From assembly GCA_963383645.1 (NCBI GenBank), contig OY726567.1, forward strand, positions 65,529,234 through 65,593,233: 64,000 nucleotides of DNA. Direction: 5' to 3'. Below, in pieces: positions 18,656-31,887 of this stretch. The first letter of the stretch is position 1. Every line of letters starts with the position of its first letter. The translations under genes were made by a program, and so were the position numbers. The stretch comes from Muscardinus avellanarius. Lineage: Eukaryota; Chordata; Mammalia; Rodentia; Gliridae. Below the pieces are notes generated by a model. The model did no database searches. It was not told the DNA's origin and saw only the letters and a list, made by a program, of their open reading frames with translations.

Positions 18656-19495
18656 AGGGAATTTAATTGATTCAAACTGGGATGGTCGCTGGCTGCCAGT
18701 GGGCCCGCTTGGGCAGCTCAGGGCTGAGAACTGGAGGAGAGCTGGTACAGGGCCAGGGCCAAACTCCTTTGCAGTGGGAGCAGAGGGAGGACAGAAAACT
18801 GCGAGTTCAGGGCATGGTGCTGCAGCAGCACCTCCCTCCCAGCCAGATCCCTCTGGATTCCAGAGGCGCAGCTCAGTCCTCTGGAGGGAAGGAAGGGGGA
18901 ACTGGGAGTCCTGATCCTGGAACACTGTGGGGCAAGTGAGTTGGGCACATGTGGTATGCAGGGCTGAGAACATCTCCTGTGTGTACTTCACCAGGGTAAG
19001 TGCTGCTGCATTTTGGGTTGAGCAGACAAGCATGCTGAGTCCTTCTGGCCTGCACCACAGCCCGCAGAGTCTAGCAGTGTGCACACCGGAGGCTGTCAGG
19101 GACTGTGCTATTTTATTCAGCCTCAAAGGCTGAGGGGTGGTGGAGGCCAACTGTGGGAGTAACCCAGGTTGGGTTAGCATTTCCAACAAACAATAGGACT
19201 TTGTGAGAGCCTCACAGAGCCTCAGAGGGGAGAGGAACAAAGGGAGGAGACAAAGTTCACCATCATGGTAAAAGTTCCATATGGGCTCTCTTCTCAGAGC
19301 TTCAGGGTACTGAGGGAAGACTGGGCTCCTGTATCCTTCTGGCTGTGATGTATCCCACCATTGACCACCCAACACCTGCACCCTCTGAAGTTCTCTTCTG
19401 CTCTTCCAACTTCACTCCCACCAGAGAAGGTTCCAGGAAGCCCATGGCAGGTTTTATGAAGAAATAAGAGCTCTCAGCCAATGAGCATGCTGGTC
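18656..19495. other. GC-richer single-copy duplicated segment
   Basis: Direct match to 44691-45515. A 269-codon open frame crosses it on the minus strand (18572-19381) but runs into the neighbouring SINE, resembles no known protein, and is interrupted in the 44.7-45.5k copy. I treat the segment as non-coding. Confidence 0.5.
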
Positions 19496-19798
19496 ATCTC
19501 AGTATATGAAAGGCTGAGACAGGAGGATTACAGTTCGTGGCCAGCCTCAGCTACTTAGGCCTCCACAACTTGGTGAGACCCTATTTGAAAGTAAAGAATA
19601 AGACAGGCATGGTGGCGCACGCTTGTAATCCCAGCTCTTGGGAGGCTGAAAAAGGAGGATCGCGCAGATTCAAAGCCAGCCTCAGCTACTGAGTGAGGCT
19701 TTCAGCAACTTAGACCCTGTTTCCAAATAAAGGAAAAAAATAGATCTGGGAGTCTAGCCTGGAGGTAGAAAAACCCTTGGTTTCCACCCCCAGTACTA

Positions 19799-19849
<51 letters not shown>

Positions 19850-20050
19850 ATGGACTGGGGCTATAGCTCAGATGTAGACTGACCATGGGTTCAATCCTCA
19901 GTTCAAAATAAAAATTAAATAAGAAATGAGAGATCTAGTCCTGTGCACATGATGGTAATCCTAGTAAGTGGGAGGCTGAAAGAGGAGAATGGCAGATTGG
20001 AGACCAGCCTGAGCACTTAGAGAAACATTATTTATACCAAAATAAATAGG
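19496..20050 (+). mobile_element. Series of B1-dID SINEs and ID pieces with (AAAT)n
   Basis: 19500-19600 (B1 part, shared with 45520-45632), 19605-19800 (full), an AAAT run at 19800-19850, an ID piece at 19852-19915, and a further diverged B1-like piece at 19930-20045. Confidence 0.8.
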
Positions 20051-20054
20051 CTAG

Positions 20055-21490
20055 TGCAGATACCAGCAAAAGCCACGCCCTCTCGGCATCTGCATTGCAG
20101 TTCATAGGCAAAATCTCAAAGTGAGAAATAAGCCCCGAGAGAAGGTGTGCTCGCTGGCCAAAAGCATTTTCCACTTTTAGATATTCTTGCATAACTATTA
20201 TTCTTCTAGTATTCTTTTAACTCTCTATACGAATTGCTCCGGTGATGTGAGAACAGGACTATGAAAGAAATTGAGTCCATGGAAATAAATTCCCTAAAAA
20301 TTTATCTAAACGTCCTTGGCTCTGCTCAATAATAATGAAAAACTGGCCAGAACTCAGATGCTGTGATAAGCATTCCAGTTGCAGCAATCACAAATGGCCT
20401 CCGACCCTCACTCCTATCACTAACTTAGGTTAAGCCATTAACTCCCCCTCATTCCTATCACTAATTTAGGTTAAGCCATTAACTCCGGTAAGGTAGCTCA
20501 GTTTAAAGTAACTCTGTTTACCCTTGAGATTCTGCCTAGAGACAGAGAAGATAAACCCTTGTGTGTGACCTTAAAGCAATTTAGTTGATGAACAACTTAG
20601 TTGCCCAAATACAATAGAGCCAAGGAGAAAGATTGTTGACTTTTACGCCCAGTATGAGCATTCCCGGAGACAGAGAGACTGGCCGCATGGTTAGAAATGA
20701 ATATGACAAAATAAAGGACAGATGTTCTAAATATATATGTATGAAAGAAAGGAAATACCGTAAGAGTAAGAAAAGCATTTTTGCATGTAGAAGAGCTTAT
20801 CATAAGAACGTCCCAACTGGGAAAGAAAGGAATTAGAAGGTTAAAAGCAGGTTGCAGAGGGTTTGTGACAGGGAAGTGGATTATTAAAGATGAGTAGGCT
20901 TTTAATAGGCTTGTTGTCTAAAGAAGAGTGTTCAGCAGCTAAGGAAATACATCTGACAATTAGAACCAAGAACTTTGTGGTGTTGTTTGTGGTATTTTGT
21001 CTGCCAAACTGTGTTGTGAGTTTGCTTAAGCTTTCAGATTTAGAAGATAAGATGCCAACACCTGAAGAAACCCTATCACATCCACCTGAATCACCATATC
21101 TCCCCACACTTGCTATATGAACTGAGCCCAAAAAGATGGAAAGTTCCAGGAAAGTTAAAGAAGATTCCCCGAGAAGCCTCCAAGCCTTGGGCATGCCTGT
21201 TTCTCCTGGGAGGTCGCCCCTTGGAACTGCTTATCTGCAAGACCTTGGAGAGGATCAGGAGTTAATCTCTTGAAGATCAACAGCCAGCTGAAGGACTAGT
21301 TTTATTACCTTTGTTTACATGTCATTCATTATTATTTCACAGTGATTGCATTCACTCCCTTTTCTCTTATTATTAACTTTACTGGTGAAGGGTATAAATT
21401 TTGGGGGGTTTTTGTAATAAAGTGTCATTGGCTCAAGAAGCCTTTGTCCACCTCAGGTTCTTTCCAAAGCGTCATACCTAAAAACTTAAG
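20055..21490. mobile_element. Possible LTR-type insertion (unproven)
   Basis: A 1.4-kb low-repeat block found only in this unit, absent from the equivalent place at 45.6k and 47.9k. On the plus strand its right end has a TATA-like GTATAAATTTTGG (about 21391), then AATAAAGTGTC (about 21418), then a GCCTTTGTCCACCTCAGG end, an order typical of an LTR. It also holds a 41-bp direct duplication at about 20407-20489 (CCTATCACTAACTTAGGTTA repeated). I cannot fix termini or a target duplication. Confidence 0.35.
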
Positions 21491-21619
21491 GAATTCATAG
21501 AGGGGAAAGAATCGCTGCAGATAAGTTTCTGCAGAACTTCACCTGCCTTTTGCCCCATCTTTCTAAGGATTTGACCGGGAGCGGACAATTACGACCCAAC
21601 TGAGTTAGTCTGCGACAGG

Positions 21620-21947
21620 CTAGGAGCCAGGCAATGTGGTGCATGCTTATAATCCCAGCCCTTGGAAGGCTGAGACAGGAGGATCTCAAAGGTTCGAAGC
21701 CAGCCTCAGCTACTTAGTGAGGCTCTCAGCAACTTAGATCTTGTTTCCAAATAAAGTATAAAATAGGTCTGGGAGTATATCCCAGAGGTAGAAAAGCCCC
21801 ACGGATCCACCCTTATAAGCACTAAAAATAAATAAACAAATAAATAAATTTATTAATTAATGAAAAAATCGACTAGGAACATAGTTTGAATGTAGGTTGC
21901 ACCTAGGTTCCATTCCCAGTATTTTTTACCACTAATCTCCAACACAA

Positions 21948-21988
<41 letters not shown>

Positions 21989-22460
21989 ACCCTACCAAAT
22001 GAGATAGTGGAAAATAGCAGAAGCAGATTGCCCCATAGACTCTGACCAGGGTGCTGAAAGTTGAGTTTCATGGCAATATCCAGGTCAGTGCTACCGCTGG
22101 TGACCATGAGAGCCACTCTCCTGGGACTGGGTCTTTAGAGGGAAAACAAACATAGGGCCAGGTGTCTTGGGCACATCCAGAGGTCAAGGGGCAGGACTTA
22201 ACAAGATATAGATGAGGTCCAGAGAAACCATGGAATGTAGACATATATAAATATACATTTTTAGTACTGGGGATGGAACCCGGGACATTCTACCTCTGAG
22301 CTACACCCCAGGCTATTTTATTCTTTTATTCTGAAACAGCATCTCACTATGTTGGAAAGGGCCTCACTGAGTTGCTGAGGCTGGCCATGAAGTGGCTCTT
22401 CCCCATCTCAGCCTCCCAAGTACTGGGATTATAAGCATATGTCACCACACCCACTCATTT
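21620..22460. mobile_element. SINE cluster with (CA)n
   Basis: Plus-strand B1-dID at about 21622-21830; ID-like antisense/sense pieces at 21870-21930; (CA)n at 21951-21987; a short unassigned stretch 21990-22250; and a minus-strand B1-dID at 22262-22460. Confidence 0.75.
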
Positions 22461-22627
22461 TCCATATTTTAACTTAGTATTTTCCAAGCAATCAATTGAG
22501 GAATATTTAGTCCTCCTTCTCCTCATCCTCTTCTTCCTCTTCCTTCTTTTTTCTTTCTTTCTCCCTTGTTTTCTGCCATCACCTCTTTTACTGTCTCCTT
22601 TTTTCTCAGCTGATTTTAGATGTTCCT

Positions 22628-23040
22628 CAATTTCTGATGAGGCTATGTCCCAATAAACCCATCATAGGCTGAAAATATTGTAAGTAAAAAATTCAGTTCA
22701 TACACCTAACCCAACAAAGGAGGATGAGACAGGAGGACCTCAGGTTCATGCCCAGTCTTGGCTATTTAGTGAGGTCCTCCACAACTTAGTGAGACCCTAT
22801 TTTTAAATAAATTATAAAATAGGGACCAGGCACATGTTCAAAGTCAGCCTCAGCTACTTAGTGAAGCTCTCAGCGACTTTTGAGACCCTGTCCCAAATTA
22901 AAAAATATAAACATGGTCTGGGAGTATAGCCCAAAGGTAGAAGGCCCCTGGGTTCCATCCACAATACCACAGAAAGTAATAAAATAGGGCTGGGGTTGTA
23001 AGTTAGAGGTGGAATGCTGGGGCTTCAATCCCCAGTACCA

Positions 23041-23083
<43 letters not shown>

Positions 23084-23135
23084 AGTTGAAAAATCATAAG
23101 TCCAACCATTTTAAGTTGGAGACAATCTATAATCA
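22628..23135. mobile_element. DNA-transposon (Tigger-like) relic split by SINEs
   Basis: 22628-22715 (GGCTATGTCCCAATAAACCC, GAAAATATTGTAAGT) and 23086-23133 (GAAAAATCATAAGTCCAACC) look like inner and terminal parts of a Tigger-type element; between them lie three SINE pieces and an (AAAT)n at 23041-23083. The second end is shared with 47944-47990. Family naming is from memory of consensus text and is tentative. Confidence 0.4.
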
Positions 23136-24400
23136 CAATAATAGCTGAAAATACCTTTAAGTAATTGGAATATTTCACAAATGTTTTCTAAGATCATCTC
23201 AAATCCCCATGCAAATGCTGCCACTGTACTTACATATGAAATGATAATCACCTGCCAGCAAGGACATGACCTCATGGTGTCCCAAACATTTATCTCTACA
23301 ATAAGTCAGTCTCTCATGAGGAAATGCACTGACTCTGGTCATGTGAGCTACTGCCCCAGCAAGACACAGCATTTGGTAAGCCAACATTCTTTTAGGCAGA
23401 GAACCATATTCTTGGAGAAACAGAATCTTTGTTATTGAAAAATGTGACGTAGTTCTCTAATTCTTTGCTTCCCTCAGGATCAAGACTGAACATAGGAAAT
23501 ATGTAGCAGAGCCAGGCATTGGGTGCACACCTGTAATCCCAGTACTTGTGAGACTGAGTTAGGAGGATCCCAGGCTCAAGCAATACAAAGGGCTGGGGTG
23601 TAGCTTGGAGGTAGAATGCCACTGGTTTCAATCTGCAGTAGGCATGCATGCATGTATGTATGTATGTATGTATGTATGTATGTACATAGTCTGATATATA
23701 TATATCAGAGATACTGTCTGGAGTTCCTGAGACATAGCATTACCTCAGCCTTCCTGTCTTGGGGCCTGACATCCCTTGTTCACCTCTGTCACAGACCCAC
23801 CTGCAACGGCCTCTCAGAATGAGTATAGTGACCACACAGACTTTGCTCTCCTGCTTATGAAAGGGTCTGTAGCTGTTCAGCGCTTGGCTCTACTTTACAC
23901 CCCTGTCACCTGGTGACAATGGCTACTTAGGACAAGAAAAGGAGACTTGTGGTTGTAGCCTGTTTTGCTTTGGTTGGCTATGGCAGCATGCCTCGGAAAA
24001 TGCTGCATGATGTGTGCAAAACTGTCCCCTCCACCTCTCTTCTTAAGGATTCTGGAGATTATGATGCACTTCAGTGCGCCAATTATTTCATGTCTACAGA
24101 AATTTTGTGGCATCGTTGTGAATGTAAGCTCTACCTCCCATTTAGAGAAAGAATCTTGTTTTTACAAACAGTGACTAGGCCTTTTCAAGGCTAAGAGAGT
24201 AGGAAAAAGCCAGCTGGTCCCTGGATTCATGTCCTGGGTTTAATAGTGCCTCAATGGGCCCCAACCTTGGCACCTGCTCAAATCCTGTTGGGATTCAAAG
24301 CTGAAGCTTTCTCAAGTTGCCGCTCCAATCAGCCTGAACACGTCCCCTTGGTCTGCTGTGATAGCTGAAGTCATAGCCAGAGAATGAGGGGAGATTGCCT
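23136..24400. other. Single-copy duplicated segment (unit B copy)
   Basis: Direct match to 47.99-49.27k, inverted match to 12.7-13.9k. Includes an old SINE monomer at 23510-23640 and an (ATGT)n run at 23641-23683. Short frame at 23949-24194 starts M-V-V-A-C-F-A-L-V-G but is not kept in all copies. No family recognised. Confidence 0.5.
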
Positions 24401-24419
24401 GCCAGGAGCCCAGCAAGTC

Positions 24420-24467
<48 letters not shown>

Positions 24468-25241
24468 TGCTGCGGGTTGAAGTCAGAGGCATTCTTTCTC
24501 TGACTTACACATCTGTCCCTTTTCATTTTATTTATTCATTTTTTTCTGTACAGAGAATTGAACCCATTCTAACTCAGAGCGACACCCTCGGTCCTATTTC
24601 TTATTCTTTATTATGATACATGGTCACTGAGTTGCAAAGGGCCTCACTAAGTAGCTGAGGCTGTCTGCAAAACCGTGACCCCCTGGCCTCTCAAGTGCTG
24701 GGATTACAAGTATGTGAAACCACACCTGGCTTTATTCTTTATCTTGAAACAGGGTCTCACTGAGTAACAAAGTCCTTCACTAAGCAGTAGTTGAGGATGC
24801 CCAGGAACAGTGATCCTCCTGTCTCAGCTTCTCAAATTCTGGTATTACAATCATGCACCACCACACCTGGCTCTATATAACTGTTTTAAATGGGTACTTA
24901 AACTGGACATGGTTGCACATGCCTGTAATCCCAGTACTTGGGAGGCTGAGACAGGAAGATCACAGATTCGAGGGCAGCCTCACCAAGTACTGACACTCTG
25001 ATCAATCTAGTGAGACCCTGTTTCAAATAGAAAATTAAAGAAAAGGCTGGCAGTGCAGTTCTGCAGTAAAATTACCTTGGGTTCAATCCTCAGGAACATA
25101 AATAATAATAATGATAATAATAACAATCTCAATGCCAGTCTTTCTTTTTGCATTTTCTATATAAAATATTTTCTAAAATTATGTTTTTATATTTTTGTCT
25201 TTGATTTTATGTAAGTTCTATTTTAAAAACTTTAATATTCG

Positions 25242-25281
<40 letters not shown>

Positions 25282-25485
25282 GTTGCTGAGAATTGAACCC
25301 AGTGAAATTCTAACTCTGAGCTATACCCCCAGCATGATTTTGTACTCTTTATTTTTAAACAGGATCTCACTAAGTTGCAGAGGGCTTCACTAAGTAGCTG
25401 AGGCTGGCCACAAACCTGCAATCCTCTTGTCTCAGCCTCCCAAGGACTGAGATTATGAGCATGCACCACCATGTCCAATTTATAT
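24420..25485. mobile_element. SINE cluster with two (GT)n runs
   Basis: (GT)n at 24420-24467; antisense SINEs at about 24470-24735 and 24736-24880; sense SINE at 24900-25110; (GT)n at 25244-25283; antisense SINE at 25284-25485. The homologous stretch at 49.29-51.78k carries extra SINEs. Confidence 0.8.
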
Positions 25486-25829
25486 TTTATTTTTAAATTC
25501 TTTTATTTGTGCATTGTATTCATACATCTTAATGGGACACTAGACGGTGGAGACATACATGCACATATCACACAATTAGCCTTTAACCAGTTTCCACCCC
25601 ATTCTCTCCCCCTCCCTCCTTCTCATGTTTGGCTTAGTGATTGATATTGATATGTTTGTTAAAGTACATCATGAGCATTAGAGATTTTTTCTCTTCCTCC
25701 CATCCCTTCAGTTAGGTCACCTTATTTGCTCATCTATAGAATCTCCTTCTTTGTCTAGAGTTCCTCGTATGGCCCATGTTTTCCTAGCTTTCGCATATTA
25801 GGGAGAGCATCCAATTTCTTATTTTTGTG

Positions 25830-28800
25830 ACTGACTAATCTTACTTAGTATAACATCCTCCAGTCCCATCCATTACCCTGTAAATGACATAATTGTGTTT
25901 TTTTTAATGGCTGAGTAAAAATCCATTGTGTAGATATCCCATAGTTTTGTAATCCATTCATCTGTTGATGGATATCTTGGCCTGTTCCATAGTTTGGCAA
26001 TGGTGAATTGTGCAGTTATGAACATAGATATGATGCATTAGTTTGAGAGTTTGATTTCCTTTTTTTGGGATAGATACCCAGGAGTGGTATTGCTGAATCA
26101 CATGGTAAGTTTGTTCCCATTATTCTGAGGATTCTCCATACTGTTTCCAAAGTGGTTGCACTAATTTGCAATCCCACCAACAATGTATTAGAGTTTCCAC
26201 TTCTCTGCATCCTCCCCAGCATTTGTTGTTGTTTGTGTTTTGAATGATTGTCATTCTTGTTGGAGTTAGGTGGAATCTCAGGATAGTTTTGATTTGCATC
26301 TCTCAGAGTGCTAATGATTTTGAGCATTTTTTTCATGCATTTATTGGCCATTTGAATTTCTTCCTTAGTGAAGTGTCTCTTTAATTCACTTTCCCATTTT
26401 TGATTGGATTATTTGTTTTCTTAGTGCTGAGTTTCTTGAGATCTCTGTGTATACCAGATATTAGTCCTCTATCAGAGGAGTAGTTGGCAAAACTCTTCTC
26501 CCATTCTGTTGGCTCTTAGTTGAGGTTCTTAATAGTTTCCTTTTCTGTACAGAAGTTCTTCAGTTTAATGAAATTCCACATATTGATTCACCTTTTAGTT
26601 TCTTGTGCCTTTCAGGTCTTGTTAAAAAAGTTTTTATTTGTGCCTATGTGTTGCAGTGGTGGATCTCTGCCCTCTTCAGGGAGCCTCAAGGTTTCTGGTT
26701 TAATTTCTAAGTCTTTGATCCAATCTTTTTTGTTTTGTTTTGTTTTGTTTGAGGGTCTGGGGATGGAACCCAGGGGCATTTGACCACCGATTTATACCCC
26801 CTGTCCTATATTTTATTCTTTATTCTGAAACAGGGTCTCACTAAGTTGCAGAGGGCCTCACTAAGTAGCTGAGGCTGTCCGCAAATCGCAATCCTCCAGT
26901 CTCAGCCTCCCAAATGCTGGGAATACAAGCATGCGCCACCACGCCCTGCTGATCCAATCTTGAATTGACTTTTTTGCAGGATGAGAAAGTGGGATTCATT
27001 TCCAAATTTTTTGCATATCGTTAACCAGTTTTGCCAACATTATTTGCTGAACAGGCTATTTTTTCCAGTGTATATTTTTGGCCCCTTTGTCAAAAATTAA
27101 TTGGAATGTAAGTGTTTGGATTTGTTTCTGAGACTTCTATTCTTCTTTATTCTGACTTCTGTTCTGTTTTTATGCCAGTACTATGCTGTTATTATTGCTA
27201 TGGATTTGTAGTAAAGTTTAAAGTCAGGTATTGTAATTCCTCTTGCATGGTTTTTGTTGCTGAGAACTACTTTGGCTATTCTGGGTTTTTTGTTGTTCCA
27301 AATGAACTTAATGACTGATTTTTCTATGTCTGTGAGGAATGATCTTGGTAATATAATGGGTACTATGTTGAATCTGTAGATCACTTTTGAAAGTATGGCC
27401 ATTTTGATGATATTTATCTGCTAATCCATGAATATGGAATATATTTCCATCTTCTAAGGTCTTCTTTGATTCTTTGTTCAATGTTTTATAATTTTTTAGA
27501 GGTCTTTTACCTCCTTGCTTATGTTCATTCCTAAGAAATTTATTTTTTGTGGGAAGCCCCGAGTGGAAGTGTTTTCTGGATTTCTTTTTCAGTGGATTCA
27601 TGCTTGGTATACAGAAAAGTTTCTTATTTTTTAAGATTGATTTTGTATTCAGACACTTTGCTGAATTTGTTGATAAGTTCTATATGCCGTTATGTTGAGT
27701 TTGTTGGGTCTTCTAAGTATAGTATCATGTCATCTGCAAATAGTGAAAGTTTGAGTTCTTCTTTTCCTATTTGTGCTCTACTGATTTCCTTTTCTTGCCT
27801 TATTGCTCTGGCTAGAGTCTCAAGTAATATATTGAAAAGAAGTGTTGATAATGGACATCCTTGTCTTGTTCCTGTTTTTAAGGGAAATTCTCAAAGATTT
27901 TCCCCATTTAATATGATGTTTGCTGTAGTTTCTTGTGCCTTTGGTGGCTGCAGGCCTACTGTAGATTGCTTTTATAATGTTGAGATATGTTCCTTATATT
28001 CTAATTCTCTGCAGTGATTTTAGCATAAATGGATGTTGAATTTTGTCAAATTCTTTTTCAGTGTCTATTGAACTGATCATGTGATTTTTGTCTTTGGTTC
28101 CATTTATATGATGAATAACATGGATTGATTTTCATATGTTGAACTAGCCTTGCATCCCTGGGATGAATCCTACCTGGTCATGGTGTATGATTTTCTTGAT
28201 GTGGTTTTGAATGCGTGTTGCTAGTGTTTTGTTTAGCAGTTTTGCATCCAAGTTCTTTAAAGATAAAGGCCTGCAGTTTTCCTTTCTTGAACTGTCTTTA
28301 TTTGGTTTTGGTATTAATGTGATGTTGGCTTCATAGAATTCATTTGGGAGAGGCCTGCTTTTTTTTTTTCTTTTCTATTTCACCAAATATTTTGAGGAGT
28401 GTCAGTACTTGTTCTTCTAAAAAGGTTTTATAAAATTCACTTGGAAAACCATCTGGTCCTCAGTTTTTTTTAATGGTAGGCTCTTTATTGCTGTTTCAAT
28501 CTCTTTGATTGTTATTGGTTGGTTTAAAATTTCTATATCTTCTTGATTCAGTTTAGGCAGGTTGTATTTATTTAGAAAGTTGTCAACTTTTTCCAGCTTT
28601 TCCATTTTGTTGGTGTATAGTGTTTTAAAGTAATTTCTGATAATCCTCTGGATTTCTACACTGTCGGTAGTAATATCTCCTTTTTCTTCTCTTATTTTCG
28701 AATTTCAGTTGATACTCTCTTTTTTTCTTGGTTAGGTTGGCTAATGATTTATCTATCTTGTTAATCTTTTTGAGGAACCAGCTTTTGTTTTTGTTGATTT

Positions 28801-29870
28801 TCTGTATTTTTTGTTCTCTATTTTGTTGCTTTCTGTTCTGATTTTAATAATTTTCTGTCTTCTACTGCTTTTGGAATAAATTGTTCATGTTTTTCAAGGG
28901 CTTTGTGGTGTGTCATTAGGTTATTTATTTGGTAAGTTTCTGTTCTTATGTGAGCACTCAGTGCTATGAATTTTTCTCTTAATACTGCCTTCAAAGTGTC
29001 CCAGAGGTTTTGACATATTGTATCTCTATCTCTGTTTGTTCTAGAAATTTCTTGGTTTCACCCCTTACTTCTTCTATGACCCATTCTTCATTCAGCAGTG
29101 TGGTGTTCAGTCTCTACATGTTCATGTGGTTTCTCTGAATCTTCTTAGAGTTGATTTCTAGTTTCATTCCATTATGGTCTGAAAAGACATAGGGAAGTAT
29201 GTCACATTTTTTTAATTTGCTAGTGCTCACTTTGTGTCCCAGGATGTGATCTATTTTGGAGAAGGTTTGGTGAGCAAATGAGAAAAATGTGAACTCTGCT
29301 GTAGTTAGGTGTAATATTCTATATGTGTCTAATAGGTCTATTTGCTTGATTGTGTTCTTTAGGTCTGAGGCATCTTTACTGACCTTTTATCTAGAAGATT
29401 GTTTTAATGGTTTGAGAGGAGTGTTTAAGTCTCCTAGTATTATTGTATTGGAATTTATGTGTGACTTAATGTTATAAAGAGTTTGTTTTATGAAGGTAGC
29501 TGCACCTATATTTGGGGCATAAATGTTGATTATCATTATTTCCTCTTGCTGGATTGTTCCTTTTGCCAGTTAAAAATGACCTCCTTTGTCTCTTCTAATA
29601 AAGTTGGGCTTGAAGTCTAACTTGTCTGATATCATAGTTGTTACTCCTGCTTTTCTTTGATTACCTAGCTCCAAACCTTTTACCTTAAGTTTGTTTCTAT
29701 CTTTACTTCTTAGGTGTGTTTCTTGCAGGCAGCAGAGAGATGGATTCTGGTTATTAATCCATTTTGCCAATTTGTGCCTTTTTATTGGGGAGCTGAGGTC
29801 ATTTATGTTCAGTGTGATTACTGAGAGATGATTTTTAATTCATAACATATTGAGATTTAACTTCTCAAAG
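25830..29870 (-). pseudogene. L1 ORF2 (endonuclease-reverse transcriptase), degenerate
   Basis: In a live L1 this protein nicks target DNA and reverse-transcribes. Readable pieces in order from the N-terminus: endonuclease LCCLQETHLRSKDRNK at about 29720, reverse-transcriptase FADD active-site motif encoded at 27729-27740, palm and thumb text between 28.6k and 27.2k, and the C-terminal cysteine-rich region and LLGIYPKKRKSN at about 26.1k. Numerous stops and frameshifts, and a SINE at 26717-26961, make it inactive. Confidence 0.88.
26717..26961 (-). mobile_element. B1-dID SINE inside L1 ORF2
   Basis: Flanked by GATCCAATCTT at 26717-26727 and 26951-26961. T-rich (TTTTG)n tail at 26727-26750. 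Confidence 0.92.
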
Positions 29871-29954
29871 TTAAAAAGTTAGTATTTGTTCTTTTTGTGT
29901 AGTTGTTTGTTTGATGGAAATTCTTGTTTCTCTGGTTCTGGCATGTATTACTTA

Positions 29955-30900
29955 TTCTTCTTTGCAGTTAATGTTTTTGTAGTTATAGAGCTGGTTTGGA
30001 AGACAGAAATTCCTTCAGCTTCTGTTTATAATGGAAGATTTTAATTTCCCTGTCTAATTTGAGAGATAGTTTTGCTGGGTAGGAAAGTTTTGGCTGCAAG
30101 TTGTTTTCTTTCAGAGTTTGGAATATGCTACTCCAGGCCTTCTGGCTTTCATGACTTGTTTTGCAAAGTCTGGAGTGATTCTAATTGGTTTGCCTCTGAA
30201 TGTCAGTTGGTCTTTTGTTTTGTTTGCCTTTAAAATTCTCTCCTTGGCTTCTAAATTGGTCAGTTTGACTATTATGAGGTATGGAGAACCTTTTCTCTGA
30301 TCTTGTCTAAGGGGATTCTCTAAGTTTCCTGTACCTGTGTATCAATCTTTTGCTCTATGTTTGGAAAATTTTCTGATATTATTTCTTTGAATAGATTGTT
30401 GACCCCTTTGGTTTCACCTTCTTTTCCCTCCTCTATGCCAATCATTCTTAGGTTAGCTCTTTTAAAATGGGCCATATTTCTCCAATGTTCAATTTATGCT
30501 GTTGAATTGTTTTTTTCTCAGTTATATACTATGTGTTCACTTTTGGAGTGATCATCTTCTAGGAGCGAGATTCTATTCTCATGTGGTCTAAATGATTTTT
30601 TATACTTTGAATTGATGCCTTCACCTTAATAATTGCATCCTTTATTTCTTTCAGACTCTCTATAAATTTTTTTGAAAGTCCTGTATTGTCTCTACAGTCA
30701 CATTCCTGATTTGACCTTCTCAAGAGCTCTGCAATTCTTTGTTGTCAGGTTTTGTTATTGTGGTGTTGTGAGAGTTCATTGCTTCCTTGTTATTTCTTCT
30801 TTCATGATTTCAGAAGTTTATATATGTTGTTTTTGATAGATTTCTCTCAGTCTCTAGGTGTCATCTGGTGTATTCAAGGGTAATTTCTGTTGTATTCAAC
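29955..30900 (-). pseudogene. L1 ORF1, degenerate
   Basis: Antisense ORF1 text is readable (RRAWSNIFQTLKE-like region near 30120, coiled-coil region near 30580) but the frame is broken repeatedly. The matching part of the L1 at 59.4k is deleted. Confidence 0.75.
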
Positions 30901-31209
30901 AGTGAAGGAGGGAAGTGAAGTCACAAATGCAAGAATAGGGTATAATCACAGATAGAATCAAATAGAATGAGAGTATGCGTTTGGTAAGGGAGTATAGAGT
31001 AGAAATTAGAGATAGTGAATATGTAGCTGTATTTTAGTAGCAAATGTCGAGTTTTTACTATAGTGTTATGAAATGGATTTAATACAAGACACAGAAGATA
31101 GGAGAAGAAACAGAAAAAAAAGAAAAGTGATGGAGAGAAGAGAGTAGGTATGTACAAAGGAAGAATCTTGGGAGAGAGTTTGGGGAGATGTTCATAATAC
31201 AGACATACA

Positions 31210-31214
<5 letters not shown>

Positions 31215-31258
<44 letters not shown>
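31215..31258. repeat. (CA)n microsatellite
   Basis: About 22 CA units inside the L1 5' region; not present in the homologous L1. Confidence 0.97.
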
Positions 31259-31260
<2 letters not shown>

Positions 31261-31887
31261 CAAAAAATCAAAACAACACCAACAACAAATTGATAAAACT
31301 CTACAAATATATAAATACTTAGCCAACTGGACCTCTGCAGTCTCTCTGTGCAGACACCGAATGCCACTAGCACCTTTTCTGCTGCAAGGCTGGTTTTCTG
31401 AGTCTTTCTCAGTCTATGCAGATGGCCAGTATCAATGGGGCTGGATCTAGTGTTAAACGCAGGTCAGTGTCCATGCTTTTCACATATGTGGAGTCTCAGT
31501 CTCTCTCTGTCCCTGTAGGTAGTGGATGCCTCTGGGACCAAACTCAATGTATGAGTCTCTGTTATCCACAGCTAGGGGTGGTCTGGTCTGACTTCTCCCT
31601 GTTCAGCACAATTGGGTGGTCTCTGGTGATCCCAGAGATCCTACTATTTGGGTCTAGTTTTAAGGGTAGGTCTCCCCAAGCCCACAGCTTCCACGGATTT
31701 AGAGGATGAGTCTTTCTAAGCCTTTGCTATATCAAACAACAGATTCCAACCCCCACCCACCACCACCTTTATTGATTTGAACATCAAAATCCCAGACTCA
31801 AAGAGTTTATTGCAGCTGCACAAGTCCCTGGGGGTGCTTTGCTGGGCATACTCCTCCTGGGACCAGCTTCACTTATGATGGTTTTTT

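Noticed and set aside
18572..19381. 269-codon open frame on the minus strand
   Set aside because: It runs into an old SINE, resembles no known family and is interrupted in the paralogous copy at 44.7-45.5k, so it is probably a chance frame in GC-rich DNA.
23949..24194. 81-codon frame in the single-copy segment
   Set aside because: The start is shared with the copy at 12992-13213 but the frames diverge and break; no family recognised.
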